From SXPK01 sp041168165 (GTDB lineage Bacteria > Planctomycetota > UBA1135 > UBA2386): 26,028 nt of DNA. Under the pieces are notes generated by a model, which worked only from the letters and a program-made list of their open reading frames with translations, ran no database searches and was not told the origin of the DNA. This document shows, piece by piece, positions 15,035 to 24,910 of the stretch. Both the position numbers and the translations under genes were made by a program. How positions within the stretch are numbered: the first letter of the stretch is position 1; every line of letters starts with the position of its first letter. The stretch spans positions 1 to 26,028 of the forward strand of contig JBEELK010000070.1 in assembly GCA_041168165.1 (NCBI GenBank), in the 5' to 3' direction.

Positions 15035-16117
15035 GTGCGGCGGCGCGCAATCGAGCGCGGCGATGCCATCGCGCGCCGCCTCCGCTACTGTGCGCGCGTG
15101 CCCCTCTTCGACGCGCGAAAGCGACCGCTCCGCAACCTGCGCCTGTCCGTCACGGACCGGTGCAACTTGCGTTGCCAGTACTGCATGCCCGAGGAGGAGT
15201 ATTCGTGGCTGCCGCAGTCGGGCGTGCTGACGTTCGAAGAGGTCGTGCGCACGCTGCGCATCTTCCTCTCGCTCGGCGTCGAGAAGGTGCGACTCACTGG
15301 CGGCGAACCGCTGCTGCGTCGCGACGTCGAGCAACTCGTCGGCATGGTCGCGAAGCTCGATGGCCTGCGCGAACTCGCGATGACGACCAACGGCGTGTTG
15401 CTCGCGGACAAAGCCGAATCGCTGCGCCAACAAGGACTGCAGCGGATCACCGTCAGCCTCGACACGCTCGATCCTGCGGTGTTTCGCTCGCTGTCGCGCC
15501 GCGACGACCTGCACCGCGTGCTCGTCGGCATCGAGGCTGCGCAGCGCGCGGGCTTCGAGGAACTCAAGCTCGACACCGTGGTCATCGCGGGCGTCAACGA
15601 CGGCGAGATCGCCAGCCTGCTTCGCTACGCGCTCGATCGCGGCGCAGAACTGCGCTTCATCGAATACATGGACGTCGGCGGCGCCACGCATTGGCGCAAG
15701 GACGCGGTCGTCTCGCGCGCACAGATCCTCGCGGTCGTCGAGCGCACGTTTGGCAAAGCGGAGCCGATCGCGCGCGACAGCGCTCCCGCCGAACGCTTCC
15801 GGCTCGGCAATGGCGCGACGTTTGGCGTCATCGCATCGGTGACGCAGCCGTTCTGCAGCACGTGCGATCGCAGCCGCCTCACTGCCGATGGCGTGTGGCT
15901 CAAGTGCCTCTACGCAACGAAGGGCACGCACCTGCGCGATCTGCTCCGCGGCGACGCGAGCGACGAACAGATCGCAGCGCGCCTTCGCGACGAGTGGACG
16001 ATGCGCGACGACCGCGGCGCGGAGTTGCGCATGGCGATGCCCGATCGCCAACCGCTCGCGCAGCGCGACGAGCTGAAGAAAGAGCCGCACCTCGAGATGC
16101 ACACGCGCGGCGGCTAA
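15035..16117 (+). CDS. moaA: GTP 3',8-cyclase MoaA (molybdenum cofactor biosynthesis)
   Basis: MoaA is a radical SAM enzyme that converts GTP to 3',8-cH2GTP, the first step of molybdenum cofactor synthesis. The N-terminal 4Fe-4S site is CNLRCQYC with Cys43, Cys47 and Cys50, followed by TGGEPLLR at 88-95. The C-terminal cluster cysteines are Cys274, Cys277 and Cys291 (CSTCDRSRLT, then LKCLYAT). The chain ends in the double Gly required for activity. I use GTG at 15035 because GAGGA precedes it at a four-base gap. An alternative GTG at 15098 gives 339 residues, closer to the usual length, but lacks a ribosome site. No other molybdenum cofactor genes are in the window. The gene follows the VWA gene closely and converges with the permease gene 13 bases away. 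Confidence 0.94.
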   Translation: MRRRAIERGDAIARRLRYCARVPLFDARKRPLRNLRLSVTDRCNLRCQYCMPEEEYSWLPQSGVLTFEEVVRTLRIFLSLGVEKVRLTGGEPLLRRDVEQLVGMVAKLDGLRELAMTTNGVLLADKAESLRQQGLQRITVSLDTLDPAVFRSLSRRDDLHRVLVGIEAAQRAGFEELKLDTVVIAGVNDGEIASLLRYALDRGAELRFIEYMDVGGATHWRKDAVVSRAQILAVVERTFGKAEPIARDSAPAERFRLGNGATFGVIASVTQPFCSTCDRSRLTADGVWLKCLYATKGTHLRDLLRGDASDEQIAARLRDEWTMRDDRGAELRMAMPDRQPLAQRDELKKEPHLEMHTRGG

Positions 16118-16130
16118 CGCAAGCGCCCGC

Positions 16131-16937
16131 TCAACTGCGCGGACGCATCCGCTCCGCGAGCGCGTGGCAACACAGCACGCACGACGAGATCAAGGCGCCG
16201 GGGATCACCCACAGGTGCCAGACGCCGACGTGCAGGTTGGCCTTGCCCTGCGCGAGGATCGCGCCCCAGGAGCCGCTTTGCGGCCCTGGACCGATGCCCA
16301 AGAACGACAGCGTCGACTCCGCGACGATCGCGCTCGCCATGCAGAACGCCGCGACCACCGCGACCTGTCCGCGCAACTGCGGAAGCACATGGCCCGTGAA
16401 CAGCCGCATGCCGCGCACGCCGAGCTCACGCGCCGTCTGCACGTACTCGCGTTCGCGCAGCGATAGCAACTCGCCGCGCACGACGCGCGCAAACGATGGC
16501 CACATCGCGACCGCAAACGACGCGCTGACCGCGAGCGGCGATGAGCCAAAGCACGCGCCGATCAGCAGCAACACGAGCAGCGTCGGAAAGCACACGAACG
16601 CTTCGATCGCGCGCATCACGATCGCATCGACGACGCCGCGGCGAGAGCCTGCGAGCGCGCCGAGCGCCGTTCCAACGAACGCTGCAAGCGCCACGCCGAC
16701 GAGGCTCGCGCCGATCGTCGTGCGCGCGCCGCGGACTGCGCGAGCCAGCACGTCGCGGCCGGTGTCGTCGCAACCAAAGGGGTGTGTCCACGACGGCGAC
16801 GCATAGACGCGCGCCAAGTCCGTCGCGTCCGCGTCCAACGACAGCCACGGCCCGAAGACGACGACCGCGAGCGCAGCCATCGCATGCCACACGGCCCAAG
16901 CGCCGCGGCGCGCGCCGACCTTGGTAGGCGCGTTCAT
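16131..16937 (-). CDS. ABC transporter permease, DppC/OppC type
   Basis: This 268-residue membrane protein is the second permease of a Dpp/Opp-type ABC importer. Helix 1 (AWAVWHAMAALAVVVFGPWL) is followed by the family loop SPSWTHPFGCDDTGRDVLARA. The permease core has the coupling-helix EAA-like segment EYVQTARELGVRGMRLFTGHVLP in its cytoplasmic loop, and the terminal LSFLGIGPGPQSGSWG is a strong DppC signature. The ATG at 16937 overlaps the stop of the DppB-like gene as ATGA. Its stop converges with moaA. Family level is secure; the transported substrate is unknown. Confidence 0.9.
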   Translation of the reverse strand: MNAPTKVGARRGAWAVWHAMAALAVVVFGPWLSLDADATDLARVYASPSWTHPFGCDDTGRDVLARAVRGARTTIGASLVGVALAAFVGTALGALAGSRRGVVDAIVMRAIEAFVCFPTLLVLLLIGACFGSSPLAVSASFAVAMWPSFARVVRGELLSLREREYVQTARELGVRGMRLFTGHVLPQLRGQVAVVAAFCMASAIVAESTLSFLGIGPGPQSGSWGAILAQGKANLHVGVWHLWVIPGALISSCVLCCHALAERMRPRS

Positions 16938-17962
16938 GCGTCGAGCCTCACGCGTGGATCGAGCGCGCGATGCAGTAAGTCCGAGAGCACGAAACCAATC
17001 AGCGTCGCCACTGCGCCGATCAGCGTGACCGCCATCGTCATCGCGTGGTCGTTGGCTCGCACTGCCTCGAACGCGAGTCGCCCCATGCCATCGATCGCAA
17101 ACACCGACTCCACCACGATCGAGCCCGCCACCAACATCGGCAGCAGCGAACCCGCGAGCGTCGCAAGCGGCGACAGCGCGACGCGCAGGATGCGGCGCGC
17201 GCGCTGCTTCTCGGGGAAGCCCCACGCGATGAGGTTGTCGGCGAACGGCGATGCCGCCGTGCGCGCGACCGATTCGCGCAGGAAGCGCGCGATCAGCACG
17301 AGTGGCCCGATTGCCATCGCGGAGAGCGGCAGCACGAGGCGCAGGCTCGCGTCGAGCCACGCCGCGAGCGCACCGCGACTCGCGGCATCGTCGCTCGCGC
17401 CAAACCCGCCCGCAGGCAACCAGTCGAACACAGGCCCCGCAAACAGCACGAGGCCGATCGTCGCGACGAGCGCATCGGGCAATCCGGCGAGGACCAGCAA
17501 TGCGCCGCCAACAGCGCGATCCGCGAGCGATCCCGCGCGCATGCCGAGCCATGCGCCGAGCGGCACGCCGAGCAACAGCGCAACACACAGCGACAGCGAA
17601 CCGAGCAGCAGCGTGACCGGCAGCGCGCGACCGATGCGCGAACGGAACTCCTTCGGATCCTCGCCGGGACCACAGAATCGCAGCGTCGCGGCGTTCTGCA
17701 GCCAACGCAGGTAGCGCTGCGTCACGGGCGCAGGCTGCAGCGTCTTCTCGTCGACGAGTCCGTAGCGAAGGCGCAACTTCGCGAGCGCGATATCGCGACT
17801 CACCACGGACAACTCAGGCGCGCCCGGTTGTTCGCTGCGTTGCGCAAGTTCGAGCGCAGCTCGATCGACCGGAGCCAAGTCGAGCGCGCAGAACGTCACG
17901 AACGTGATGCCGAGCAGAGCCAGCGCCGCGGACCCGAGGCGACGCAGCAGCCAACGCAACAT
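16934..17962 (-). CDS. ABC transporter permease, DppB/OppB type
   Basis: This 342-residue membrane protein is the first permease of a peptide-type ABC importer. Helix 1 is MLRWLLRRLGSAALALLGIT, giving the start at 17962. This lies two bases after the stop of the M14 lipoprotein gene. The DppB permease core follows, with an LPVTLLLGSLSLCVALLLGV segment near residue 115. The cytoplasmic coupling loop contains NLIAWGFPEKQRARRILRVA and is followed by PLATLAGSLLPMLVAGSIVV and ESVFAIDGMGRLAFEAV, the usual C-terminal signature. An extended segment between helices 1 and 2 (about residues 28-105) is typical of the B subunit. It pairs with the DppC-like protein through an ATGA overlap. Confidence 0.9.
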   Translation of the reverse strand: MLRWLLRRLGSAALALLGITFVTFCALDLAPVDRAALELAQRSEQPGAPELSVVSRDIALAKLRLRYGLVDEKTLQPAPVTQRYLRWLQNAATLRFCGPGEDPKEFRSRIGRALPVTLLLGSLSLCVALLLGVPLGAWLGMRAGSLADRAVGGALLVLAGLPDALVATIGLVLFAGPVFDWLPAGGFGASDDAASRGALAAWLDASLRLVLPLSAMAIGPLVLIARFLRESVARTAASPFADNLIAWGFPEKQRARRILRVALSPLATLAGSLLPMLVAGSIVVESVFAIDGMGRLAFEAVRANDHAMTMAVTLIGAVATLIGFVLSDLLHRALDPRVRLDA

Positions 17963-17964
17963 GA

Positions 17965-18789
17965 TCAGCGCGGCTCGTCCTCGGCCGCCGCTTCGCGCGC
18001 GTCGCTCACGCCATCGACAATCACGGCGAGGATCGCGGCGCGCGTCTCGTCCCATGCGGCCCATGCGTCGCGGCCGCGCAGATACTCAAGCGTGAGGATG
18101 CCCTTGCCGAGCGTGCGGCCAACCCACGATCCAAGCGAACCCGGCGTCGGGTTCATGTCGCCGGAGTCGCGCACCGGATAACCGCTGCGTTGGCTGAACA
18201 GTGCTGCCGTCGAGCGAGCGGGACCATCGAAGTTGATGAAGTGATCGCCGCGCCAACTGTGTGCCACGATCACGAGGTCAAACCCGCCCTTCAGCAAGAA
18301 GTCATGCAGCGCGCGCGATTCGGGCTGGCTCAGCGGCTTCATGCCGTAGCGACGCTCGGCTTTGAAGTTCTTCGCGGGGTAGTTGCGGTTGAGATCGACG
18401 CCGTTCGCATTGCCGCGCGTGCCGAGCGCAGTGCCATCCGGATTGACGTCTTCGAGGATCGTCAGCGACACGCGCTTGGCTGCGTCCGGCGCCGCGAGGA
18501 ACGCAGCCGGCAGTTCCTGCGTCGCGATGCGCCCTTCGCGCTCATCGCCATGAATGCCGCCGACCCACAGCACGCGCCGCGGACCGTCGCCGATCGTCGC
18601 CGCGCGGATCGGCCGCCCCTGCACGCTGTGTCCGAGCACGCGCCAAGGAAGATCAACGCGCTTCGACGACTCGGCGAGCGGTGCCGCCGCGGCCCTCGGC
18701 TGGCCGTCGCGGAGCTTCTGCGAATAGGTCGGGAAGCAGCCGACCAGCAGCGAACACGCCATGACGAGGCCGATTCGGAAGCGACGCAT
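17965..18789 (-). CDS. M14 carboxypeptidase-like lipoprotein (MpaA-like)
   Basis: This 274-residue protein is a zinc carboxypeptidase of family M14. The zinc and catalytic residues are all present: His80 and Glu83 in GGIHGDE, His177 in VIVAHSW, and Glu235 in LTLEYLRG. The substrate-binding segment is GVDLNRNYP at 130-138. This pattern resembles murein peptide amidase MpaA, which cuts the gamma-D-Glu to diaminopimelate bond of murein peptides. Unlike cytosolic E. coli MpaA, it carries a lipoprotein signal: MRRFRIGLVMACSLLVGC with the lipobox LVGC and Cys18 as the lipidation site. The ATG at 18789 gives that signal directly. The two peptide permease genes follow immediately, so it may release peptides outside the membrane for import. 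Confidence 0.85.
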   Translation of the reverse strand: MRRFRIGLVMACSLLVGCFPTYSQKLRDGQPRAAAAPLAESSKRVDLPWRVLGHSVQGRPIRAATIGDGPRRVLWVGGIHGDEREGRIATQELPAAFLAAPDAAKRVSLTILEDVNPDGTALGTRGNANGVDLNRNYPAKNFKAERRYGMKPLSQPESRALHDFLLKGGFDLVIVAHSWRGDHFINFDGPARSTAALFSQRSGYPVRDSGDMNPTPGSLGSWVGRTLGKGILTLEYLRGRDAWAAWDETRAAILAVIVDGVSDAREAAAEDEPR

Positions 18790-18844
18790 GGCGCGGAGGA
18801 TATCGAACTGCGGTCGCGCCTCCATTCCTTCCGATCTTGGCTGC

Positions 18845-19282
18845 ATGAGCACGCTGATGCCGCCGCCGTCGAAGCCTGTCGTTCGCCAGGCAGCGCCCGT
18901 TGCGCAGCAACCCGACGTGCGCGCGACCATGCAGGCCGTCGACCGCACCGTGCACGTCACGACGCTGCTGCTGCGCACCGCCGCCTACGCGACGGCGACG
19001 GCGATGATCAGCGGCGCGTCGTTTGGGCCGAGCTTCCTGTTCGGCGCCTTGCTCGGCGATCTGCTCGGTTGCGTTGCGCAAGCCCCATCCACGCTGCGCC
19101 GTGCGCCGATTGCGACCGCGGCCGAATGCGCGCTACTCGCCGGATTCACGATCGTCGGCGCGACGCAAGTCGGCTGGCCCGGTGACTCGGAGCTGCGCGC
19201 GCTATTCCTGCTCGCCGCGTTTGCGACGTTCTCGGCCCGCATCGGCTGGGCGTTTGGCGGCCGCGACGACCGCGTGCTCTGA
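18845..19282 (+). CDS. Small membrane protein, function unknown
   Basis: I do not recognise this 145-residue protein. The first 40 residues are polar and proline-rich (MSTLMPPPSKPVVRQ). Hydrophobic helices follow at about 44-75 (with SGASFGPSFLFGALLGDLLG), 90-110 and 120-138. This suggests three or four membrane spans with a cytoplasmic N-terminus. There is no Shine-Dalgarno site. The start at 18845 is 55 bases from the divergent M14 lipoprotein gene, so both promoters must overlap in that gap. It converges with the epimerase gene 21 bases away. An earlier ATG at 18761 overlaps the divergent gene and is less likely. Confidence 0.65.
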   Translation: MSTLMPPPSKPVVRQAAPVAQQPDVRATMQAVDRTVHVTTLLLRTAAYATATAMISGASFGPSFLFGALLGDLLGCVAQAPSTLRRAPIATAAECALLAGFTIVGATQVGWPGDSELRALFLLAAFATFSARIGWAFGGRDDRVL

Positions 19283-19303
19283 GCGACGCGAGCGGCCTCT
19301 AGC

Positions 19304-20320
19304 TCAGAAGCCGAAGCGGCACGGGTCGTCGGGATCGATCACGAAGTTCTGGAAGCCCGTGATCCACGCGCTGCCCTCGACTTCGGGCACGATCGCCTCG
19401 AACTGGCCGACCTTGGTCGTCGACACCGCGCGCGCAAGGAAGCGCGTGCCGATCACGCTCTCGGACACGAACGCCTCGCCGACCTCGAGGTTGCCCTTCG
19501 CGCACAGCACCGCGAGCTTCGCCGACGTGCCGGTGCCGCACGGCGAGCGGTCGTAGGCAGCGCCCGGGCATAGCGTCAGCGCGCGCGAACCCACGCGACC
19601 GCCGGTCTCCGCCTCATCGAGATCGACGAACAACTTCACGTGGTCGATCACTTCTTCGACGCCGCGATCGGGATGCACGCCGTAGATGCCGTGTTCTTGC
19701 AGCGCAACGCGCACCGCGGTGGCCGCAGGCATCAGCGACGGCAGATGGTCGCGATCGACGTGCAAGCCGAACTGCCCTGCCTCGACGAACGCAAACCAGT
19801 TGCCGCCCCATGCGACGTCGACTGCGACCTTGCCGAAGTGCTCGACCTCGACGATCGCGCGTTGGCGAAACAAAAACGACGGCACGTTGGAGATCGTCAC
19901 CGAGCGCACCTTGCCGTTCTCGACGCGCACGCGGCAGCGAACCGTGCCCACCGGCGTGTCGAGCCCGACGATCGTCTCGGGCTCGCACATCGGGACCATG
20001 CCCGTCTGCACCGCGACCGTCGCGACGCCGATTGCGCCGTGACCGCACATGCCGAGGTAGCCGACGTCATTGGCGAACACGACGCCGAGATCCGCGGCTG
20101 GATCGCACGGCGGCAGCAAGAACGCGGCGACGATCGCGTCGTGGCCACGCGGCTCGAGGATCACCGCGCGCCGCAGCCAATCGCAGTCGCGCTGCATCGC
20201 TGCGCGCTTCTCAGCCATCGTTGCGCCACGGACCACCGGAATGCCACCGGTGATGATGCGCGTGGGTTCGCCTGCGGTGTGCGAGTCGATCGCTTGGATC
20301 GCGTTCGAGAAGTGCAGCAT
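19304..20320 (-). CDS. Proline racemase / 4-hydroxyproline 2-epimerase family protein
   Basis: This 338-residue enzyme belongs to the proline racemase superfamily. These enzymes work without cofactors and invert the alpha carbon with two opposed cysteines. Both are present: Cys92 in MCGHGAIG and Cys261 in DRSPCGTGTSA. That favours an epimerase or racemase over trans-3-hydroxyproline dehydratase, in which one Cys is replaced by Thr. SHTAGEPTRIITGG at 13-26 and WGGNWFAFV near 171 are also characteristic. Length matches the family. Substrate (proline or 4-hydroxyproline) cannot be fixed from sequence alone. The gene is isolated; no hydroxyproline catabolic genes are adjacent. A 15-base palindrome lies 14 bases upstream of the ATG. 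Confidence 0.9.
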   Translation of the reverse strand: MLHFSNAIQAIDSHTAGEPTRIITGGIPVVRGATMAEKRAAMQRDCDWLRRAVILEPRGHDAIVAAFLLPPCDPAADLGVVFANDVGYLGMCGHGAIGVATVAVQTGMVPMCEPETIVGLDTPVGTVRCRVRVENGKVRSVTISNVPSFLFRQRAIVEVEHFGKVAVDVAWGGNWFAFVEAGQFGLHVDRDHLPSLMPAATAVRVALQEHGIYGVHPDRGVEEVIDHVKLFVDLDEAETGGRVGSRALTLCPGAAYDRSPCGTGTSAKLAVLCAKGNLEVGEAFVSESVIGTRFLARAVSTTKVGQFEAIVPEVEGSAWITGFQNFVIDPDDPCRFGF

Positions 20321-20334
20321 GGAGCGCGCATCAT

Positions 20335-20349
20335 GCCGTGCGGCACGGC
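20335..20349. promoter_or_regulatory. Perfect 15-base palindrome between the phosphoesterase and epimerase genes
   Basis: GCCGTGC, G, GCACGGC is a 7-bp dyad located 14 bases upstream of the epimerase start and 28 bases after the phosphoesterase stop. It could be an operator or part of a terminator. A second short GC stem (GCGCGC, loop TCAATC, GCGCGC) overlaps the phosphoesterase stop codon near 20373-20390. Confidence 0.4.
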
Positions 20350-20377
20350 GCGCCGCGAACCATCGATGCTCGCGCGC

Positions 20378-21351
20378 TCAATCGCGCGCGCTGGACTCGA
20401 CGAGCTGCGCAGCCGATTCGGATTGCACCGTGCTCGCGCTCCGCTTTGGCGCGACGCAGGTGAGGATCGGAGCCTCCGGCGGCGCATCGATGCGGATCGG
20501 CAAGAACGTGACGCCGACGCCGCGACTGACGAATAGCCGCGCGTCGCCTTCGACGAACCAACCTTGCTCGTAGCCAAACTTGCTGTGGTGCAGCGGCGCC
20601 TTGCCGCGCACGCGGATCTGCCCGCCGTGCGTGTGACCCGACAGCGTGAGGTCGACGTCACATGCGGCCGCCTCGAAGAAGTAGTCGGGATGATGCGACA
20701 ACAGGATCGTTGGCTCGCCGTCGTTGCGGCCTTGGAGCGCAAGGCGCAAGTCCGGCTCGCCCTCGGTCAAGTCATCGACGCCACACAGCCAGAACGGAGT
20801 TCCATTCCACTGCAGTCGCACACCGTCATTGCACAGCACATGCACGTTGTGTTCGTGCAAGAACGCGCGCCAGAGGCCGAGGTCCTTGCCCCAGAACAAG
20901 TCGTGGTTGCCAGGCACCGCATACATGCCGAGCGGCGGCGACAACTCGCGTAGCGCAGAGCGGAGCAGCAACAACTCGCGCTCTCGCGTGTTGATGAGAT
21001 CGCCGCCGAACAGCACGAGATCGGGCTTCTGCTGCGCGACGCGAGCGAAGATGCGACGCAGGTCGCGCTCGTTCATGAAGCTGCCCGCGTGCAGGTCGGT
21101 GAGGAATGCGATGCGCATACCGTGCAGGCCGCGCGATCGCTCCACGAGCGGCATCTCGACCGGAGTCAGCACGAGCGCGCGCTGGATGCGCATGTGCAGC
21201 CAACGACCGATCGGCAGCATGTCGATCGAACGATTCACTGCTGCCGTCGACCACGACACGATGCGGCGCAGCCATGTGCGGCGGCCCGTCAGCAGGCCAA
21301 CCGGCATCGGCACGCTTCGGCCCTGCTGCACCATCTCGGGGATCGCGTCTT

Positions 21352-21355
<4 letters not shown>
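20378..21355 (-). CDS. Calcineurin-like metallophosphoesterase
   Basis: This 325-residue enzyme belongs to the calcineurin-like dimetal phosphoesterases. The metal and catalytic motifs appear in order: DLH at 87-89, GGD at 117-119, GNHD at 149-152, His221 and His222 in LLSHHPD, and GHTHGGQ at 240-246. This order and spacing are closest to the YaeI/YkuE-like membrane-associated group. The N-terminal 60 residues are basic and partly amphipathic, which could place it at the membrane. The GTG start overlaps the stop of the sigma54 regulator as GTGA, so it is the last member of the five-gene chain. The substrate is unknown; phospholipid head groups, nucleotides or phosphoproteins are possible. It may be the output enzyme of the adjacent two-component pair. 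Confidence 0.88.
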
Positions 21356-22751
<1,396 letters not shown>

Positions 22752-22755
<4 letters not shown>

Positions 22756-23846
22756 GCCGATGCCTCCGCGCTGCGCGCAACCGGAGCGATCGGCAAGCGC
22801 ACGCAAAAGCGCGCGCCCGGCTCGCCAGGATTGCACAGCGTCAGTTCCCCGCCCAAGAACGACAGCACGCGCGACGCCAACGGAAGGCCGAGGCCAGTGC
22901 CCCGCTCCTTCGTCGATACGAACGGTTCGAACACCGAACCCGCGAGTTCGCGCGGCACGCCGGGACCTTCGTCCTCGACCGTGATCTCTGCGCGACCGCC
23001 GATCGCACGCGCATGCACACGGATGACCGCACCTTCGGCAGTCGCTTCCGCAGCATTGCGGAACAGCACTGCAAGCGCGCGCGTCAGCGCATCGCCATCG
23101 ACGCGCACTTCGCCGTCGCCCGAGAACGTCACGCGCTGCGGCGCCAGGCCTGCGTGCGACGCAGCCTCGGCAACGACGCGAGCGATCGTCGACAACGGGC
23201 CGCGCGCGGCTTCGGGGCGCGCGAACGCGAGCAACGACTTGACGATCTCGTCGACCTGCGAGAGCCCTTGGCGAATGCGTTGCGCGTAGCGACGCGCCGG
23301 CTCGCCTTCGGGATTGCGCTCCAGCAACTCCGCAAATCCCATCGCGCCGTTGAGCGGGTTCTTGATCTCGTGCGCGACGCCGAGCGCCAGCTCGGAGAGG
23401 CCCGCGAGTCGGTCAAGACGATGCACTTCGCGCTCCAGTTCCCGGATGCGCGAACGGTCTTCCAGCAGCAGCAGGTCGCCGTCCGGCAACGCAGCGATGC
23501 GAACGCGCACGCCACCGTCACCGATGGAGTGATCGCCCTGGCTAGCGCGCATGAGGTCCACGCGTGCAGTCGATGCAGCTTTGCACAGTCGCTTTGCTTC
23601 GTCGTTCTGGAACGTGATCTCGCCGTCGCGACGACGCGCGACGACGCCGAGCGGCAGCGCGGCAAAGATCGCATCGCGCTCGCCGACCGCTTGCTGCAAC
23701 CGCCGATTGGCGGACTGCAACTGCTCGTCGACTGCGGCGGCGCGCGTCTTCAACTCCGCGTAGCGTTCCTCAAGGCGACGCGACGCTTCGATGAACGCGT
23801 CGAATCCGGCCCGAAGATCCGCTTCGCAGAATGCAGCGTCGGTCAC
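22752..23846 (-). CDS. Soluble PAS histidine kinase, NtrB-like
   Basis: This 364-residue kinase has no membrane segment. Residues 15-58 form a coiled coil and 55-130 a PAS-like domain (IFAALPLGVVARRRDGEITF). The dimerisation/phosphoacceptor segment is LSELALGVAHEIKNPLNG with phospho-acceptor His159. The ATPase domain has the N box LFRNAAEA at 261-268, DEGPG at 292-296, FEPFVSTK at 306-313 and GTGLG at 316-320. I choose the GTG at 23846 because it overlaps the preceding stop as GTGA, like the other joins in this operon. An ATG at 23864 adds six residues with a 22-base overlap. It is the probable partner of the NtrC-like regulator downstream. Its signal is unknown; the two exported or repeat proteins encoded upstream are candidates for relaying it. 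Confidence 0.92.
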
Positions 23847-24910
23847 TGCTTCTGTCCCGGCCATGTGATCGAGTCCATGTCGGTCTTGGGGCGATAGCCC
23901 GAGTGCAGGTTCATCCAGCGGAAGTGCTCCATCGCTGACTGCGCGGCGCGCCCCCACGGTCCGAGTTCGTCCTTGCCGTCCTTGCGCACCGAGTCGCGTG
24001 CCGTGATCGCGACGTATGCGTCGCGCACTTCCTGCTCGCGCCGTTGGTAGTCCTTCGGCTGGTCCTTCGCGTTCAGGCCTTCGCGGCGCTCCGCGATGCG
24101 GAACAGCAGTTCGCGGCTGCGTCCGAGATGGAATAGATGCGGGAACGAGTCCTTGTTCTTCGTATCGCGCTGCAACTCCTCGACTGCGCGCGACAACCGC
24201 GCCTTTGCCTCGTCGAGAGCTTCGTCGGCGGCTTCGAGGTAACCCTGGGAACGCAACTGGTCCGCGCGATCGACGAGCGATTGGCTCGCCTTCAGCAACG
24301 AGGTGGCCACGAGCCCGTGGTCGTCGCTGCCATCGATCTGCGCACGAATCGGTTGGAGGTTGGAAGCGATGCGCACGGACGCGGGAGTCGCTTGCGCGGT
24401 TTCGCCGTCTGGGCGCGCGTGCGGCATCGACGGCTCGACCGACTGTGGAGCGTTCGACTGCTGCGCGTGCGTCGCGGAGTCGCGGCTGCCTTGCGAGCCA
24501 GCGAGCGGCACGACGATCCATTCGCCATCGGGCGAGCCAGTGCGCTTCTGCGCAGCGATCTCCGCGCCGCGGCGATCCGCTTCGGTGCGCATGCGCTGAA
24601 AGCGCGCGAGCAAGTTGGCGGTCACTGCTTCTTCCTGCGCAAGCTGAAGCTGCGCGCGTTCGAGCGCAGGCGCCGTGGTGGCCGCTGCAGCAATGTCGCC
24701 GCCTGGCAACGTCACTGCTGGGCCCGCTGCAACACCGAGGTCGTAGCGCAAGCGCGCATCGATGAGCGTGTCCGCTTCCACTTGACGGTCCTGCAACTCG
24801 CGCTGCGCACGTTCGAGTTCAACGCGCAACTCATCCTTGCTCTTGCCTTGTGCGAACAGCGGCAACGCAACGAGCGACACAGCTGCGAAACGAACAATGC
24901 GACTGCTCAT
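23843..24910 (-). CDS. Exported coiled-coil protein, function unknown
   Basis: I do not recognise this 355-residue protein. Residues 1-20 are a signal peptide (MSSRIVRFAAVSLVALPLFA). Residues 24-55 and about 85-125 are charged heptad-like helices (DELRVELERAQRELQDRQVE), consistent with a coiled coil. Residues 130-195 are low-complexity. Residues 205-265 are helical with TPR-like character (ADQLRSQGYLEAADEALDEAKARL). The last 70 residues hold a charged helix and an aromatic end (FRWMNLHSGYRPKTDMDSIT). Its ATG overlaps the TPR gene stop as ATGA and its stop overlaps the kinase start as GTGA. This placement suggests a role in the same signalling unit, perhaps extracytoplasmic. Confidence 0.8.
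   Translation of the reverse strand: MSSRIVRFAAVSLVALPLFAQGKSKDELRVELERAQRELQDRQVEADTLIDARLRYDLGVAAGPAVTLPGGDIAAAATTAPALERAQLQLAQEEAVTANLLARFQRMRTEADRRGAEIAAQKRTGSPDGEWIVVPLAGSQGSRDSATHAQQSNAPQSVEPSMPHARPDGETAQATPASVRIASNLQPIRAQIDGSDDHGLVATSLLKASQSLVDRADQLRSQGYLEAADEALDEAKARLSRAVEELQRDTKNKDSFPHLFHLGRSRELLFRIAERREGLNAKDQPKDYQRREQEVRDAYVAITARDSVRKDGKDELGPWGRAAQSAMEHFRWMNLHSGYRPKTDMDSITWPGQKQ

Noticed and set aside
23865..24521. Long N-terminal extension of the histidine kinase frame
   Set aside because: It lies wholly over the coiled-coil protein gene in another frame and is Arg/Ser-rich without domain features.
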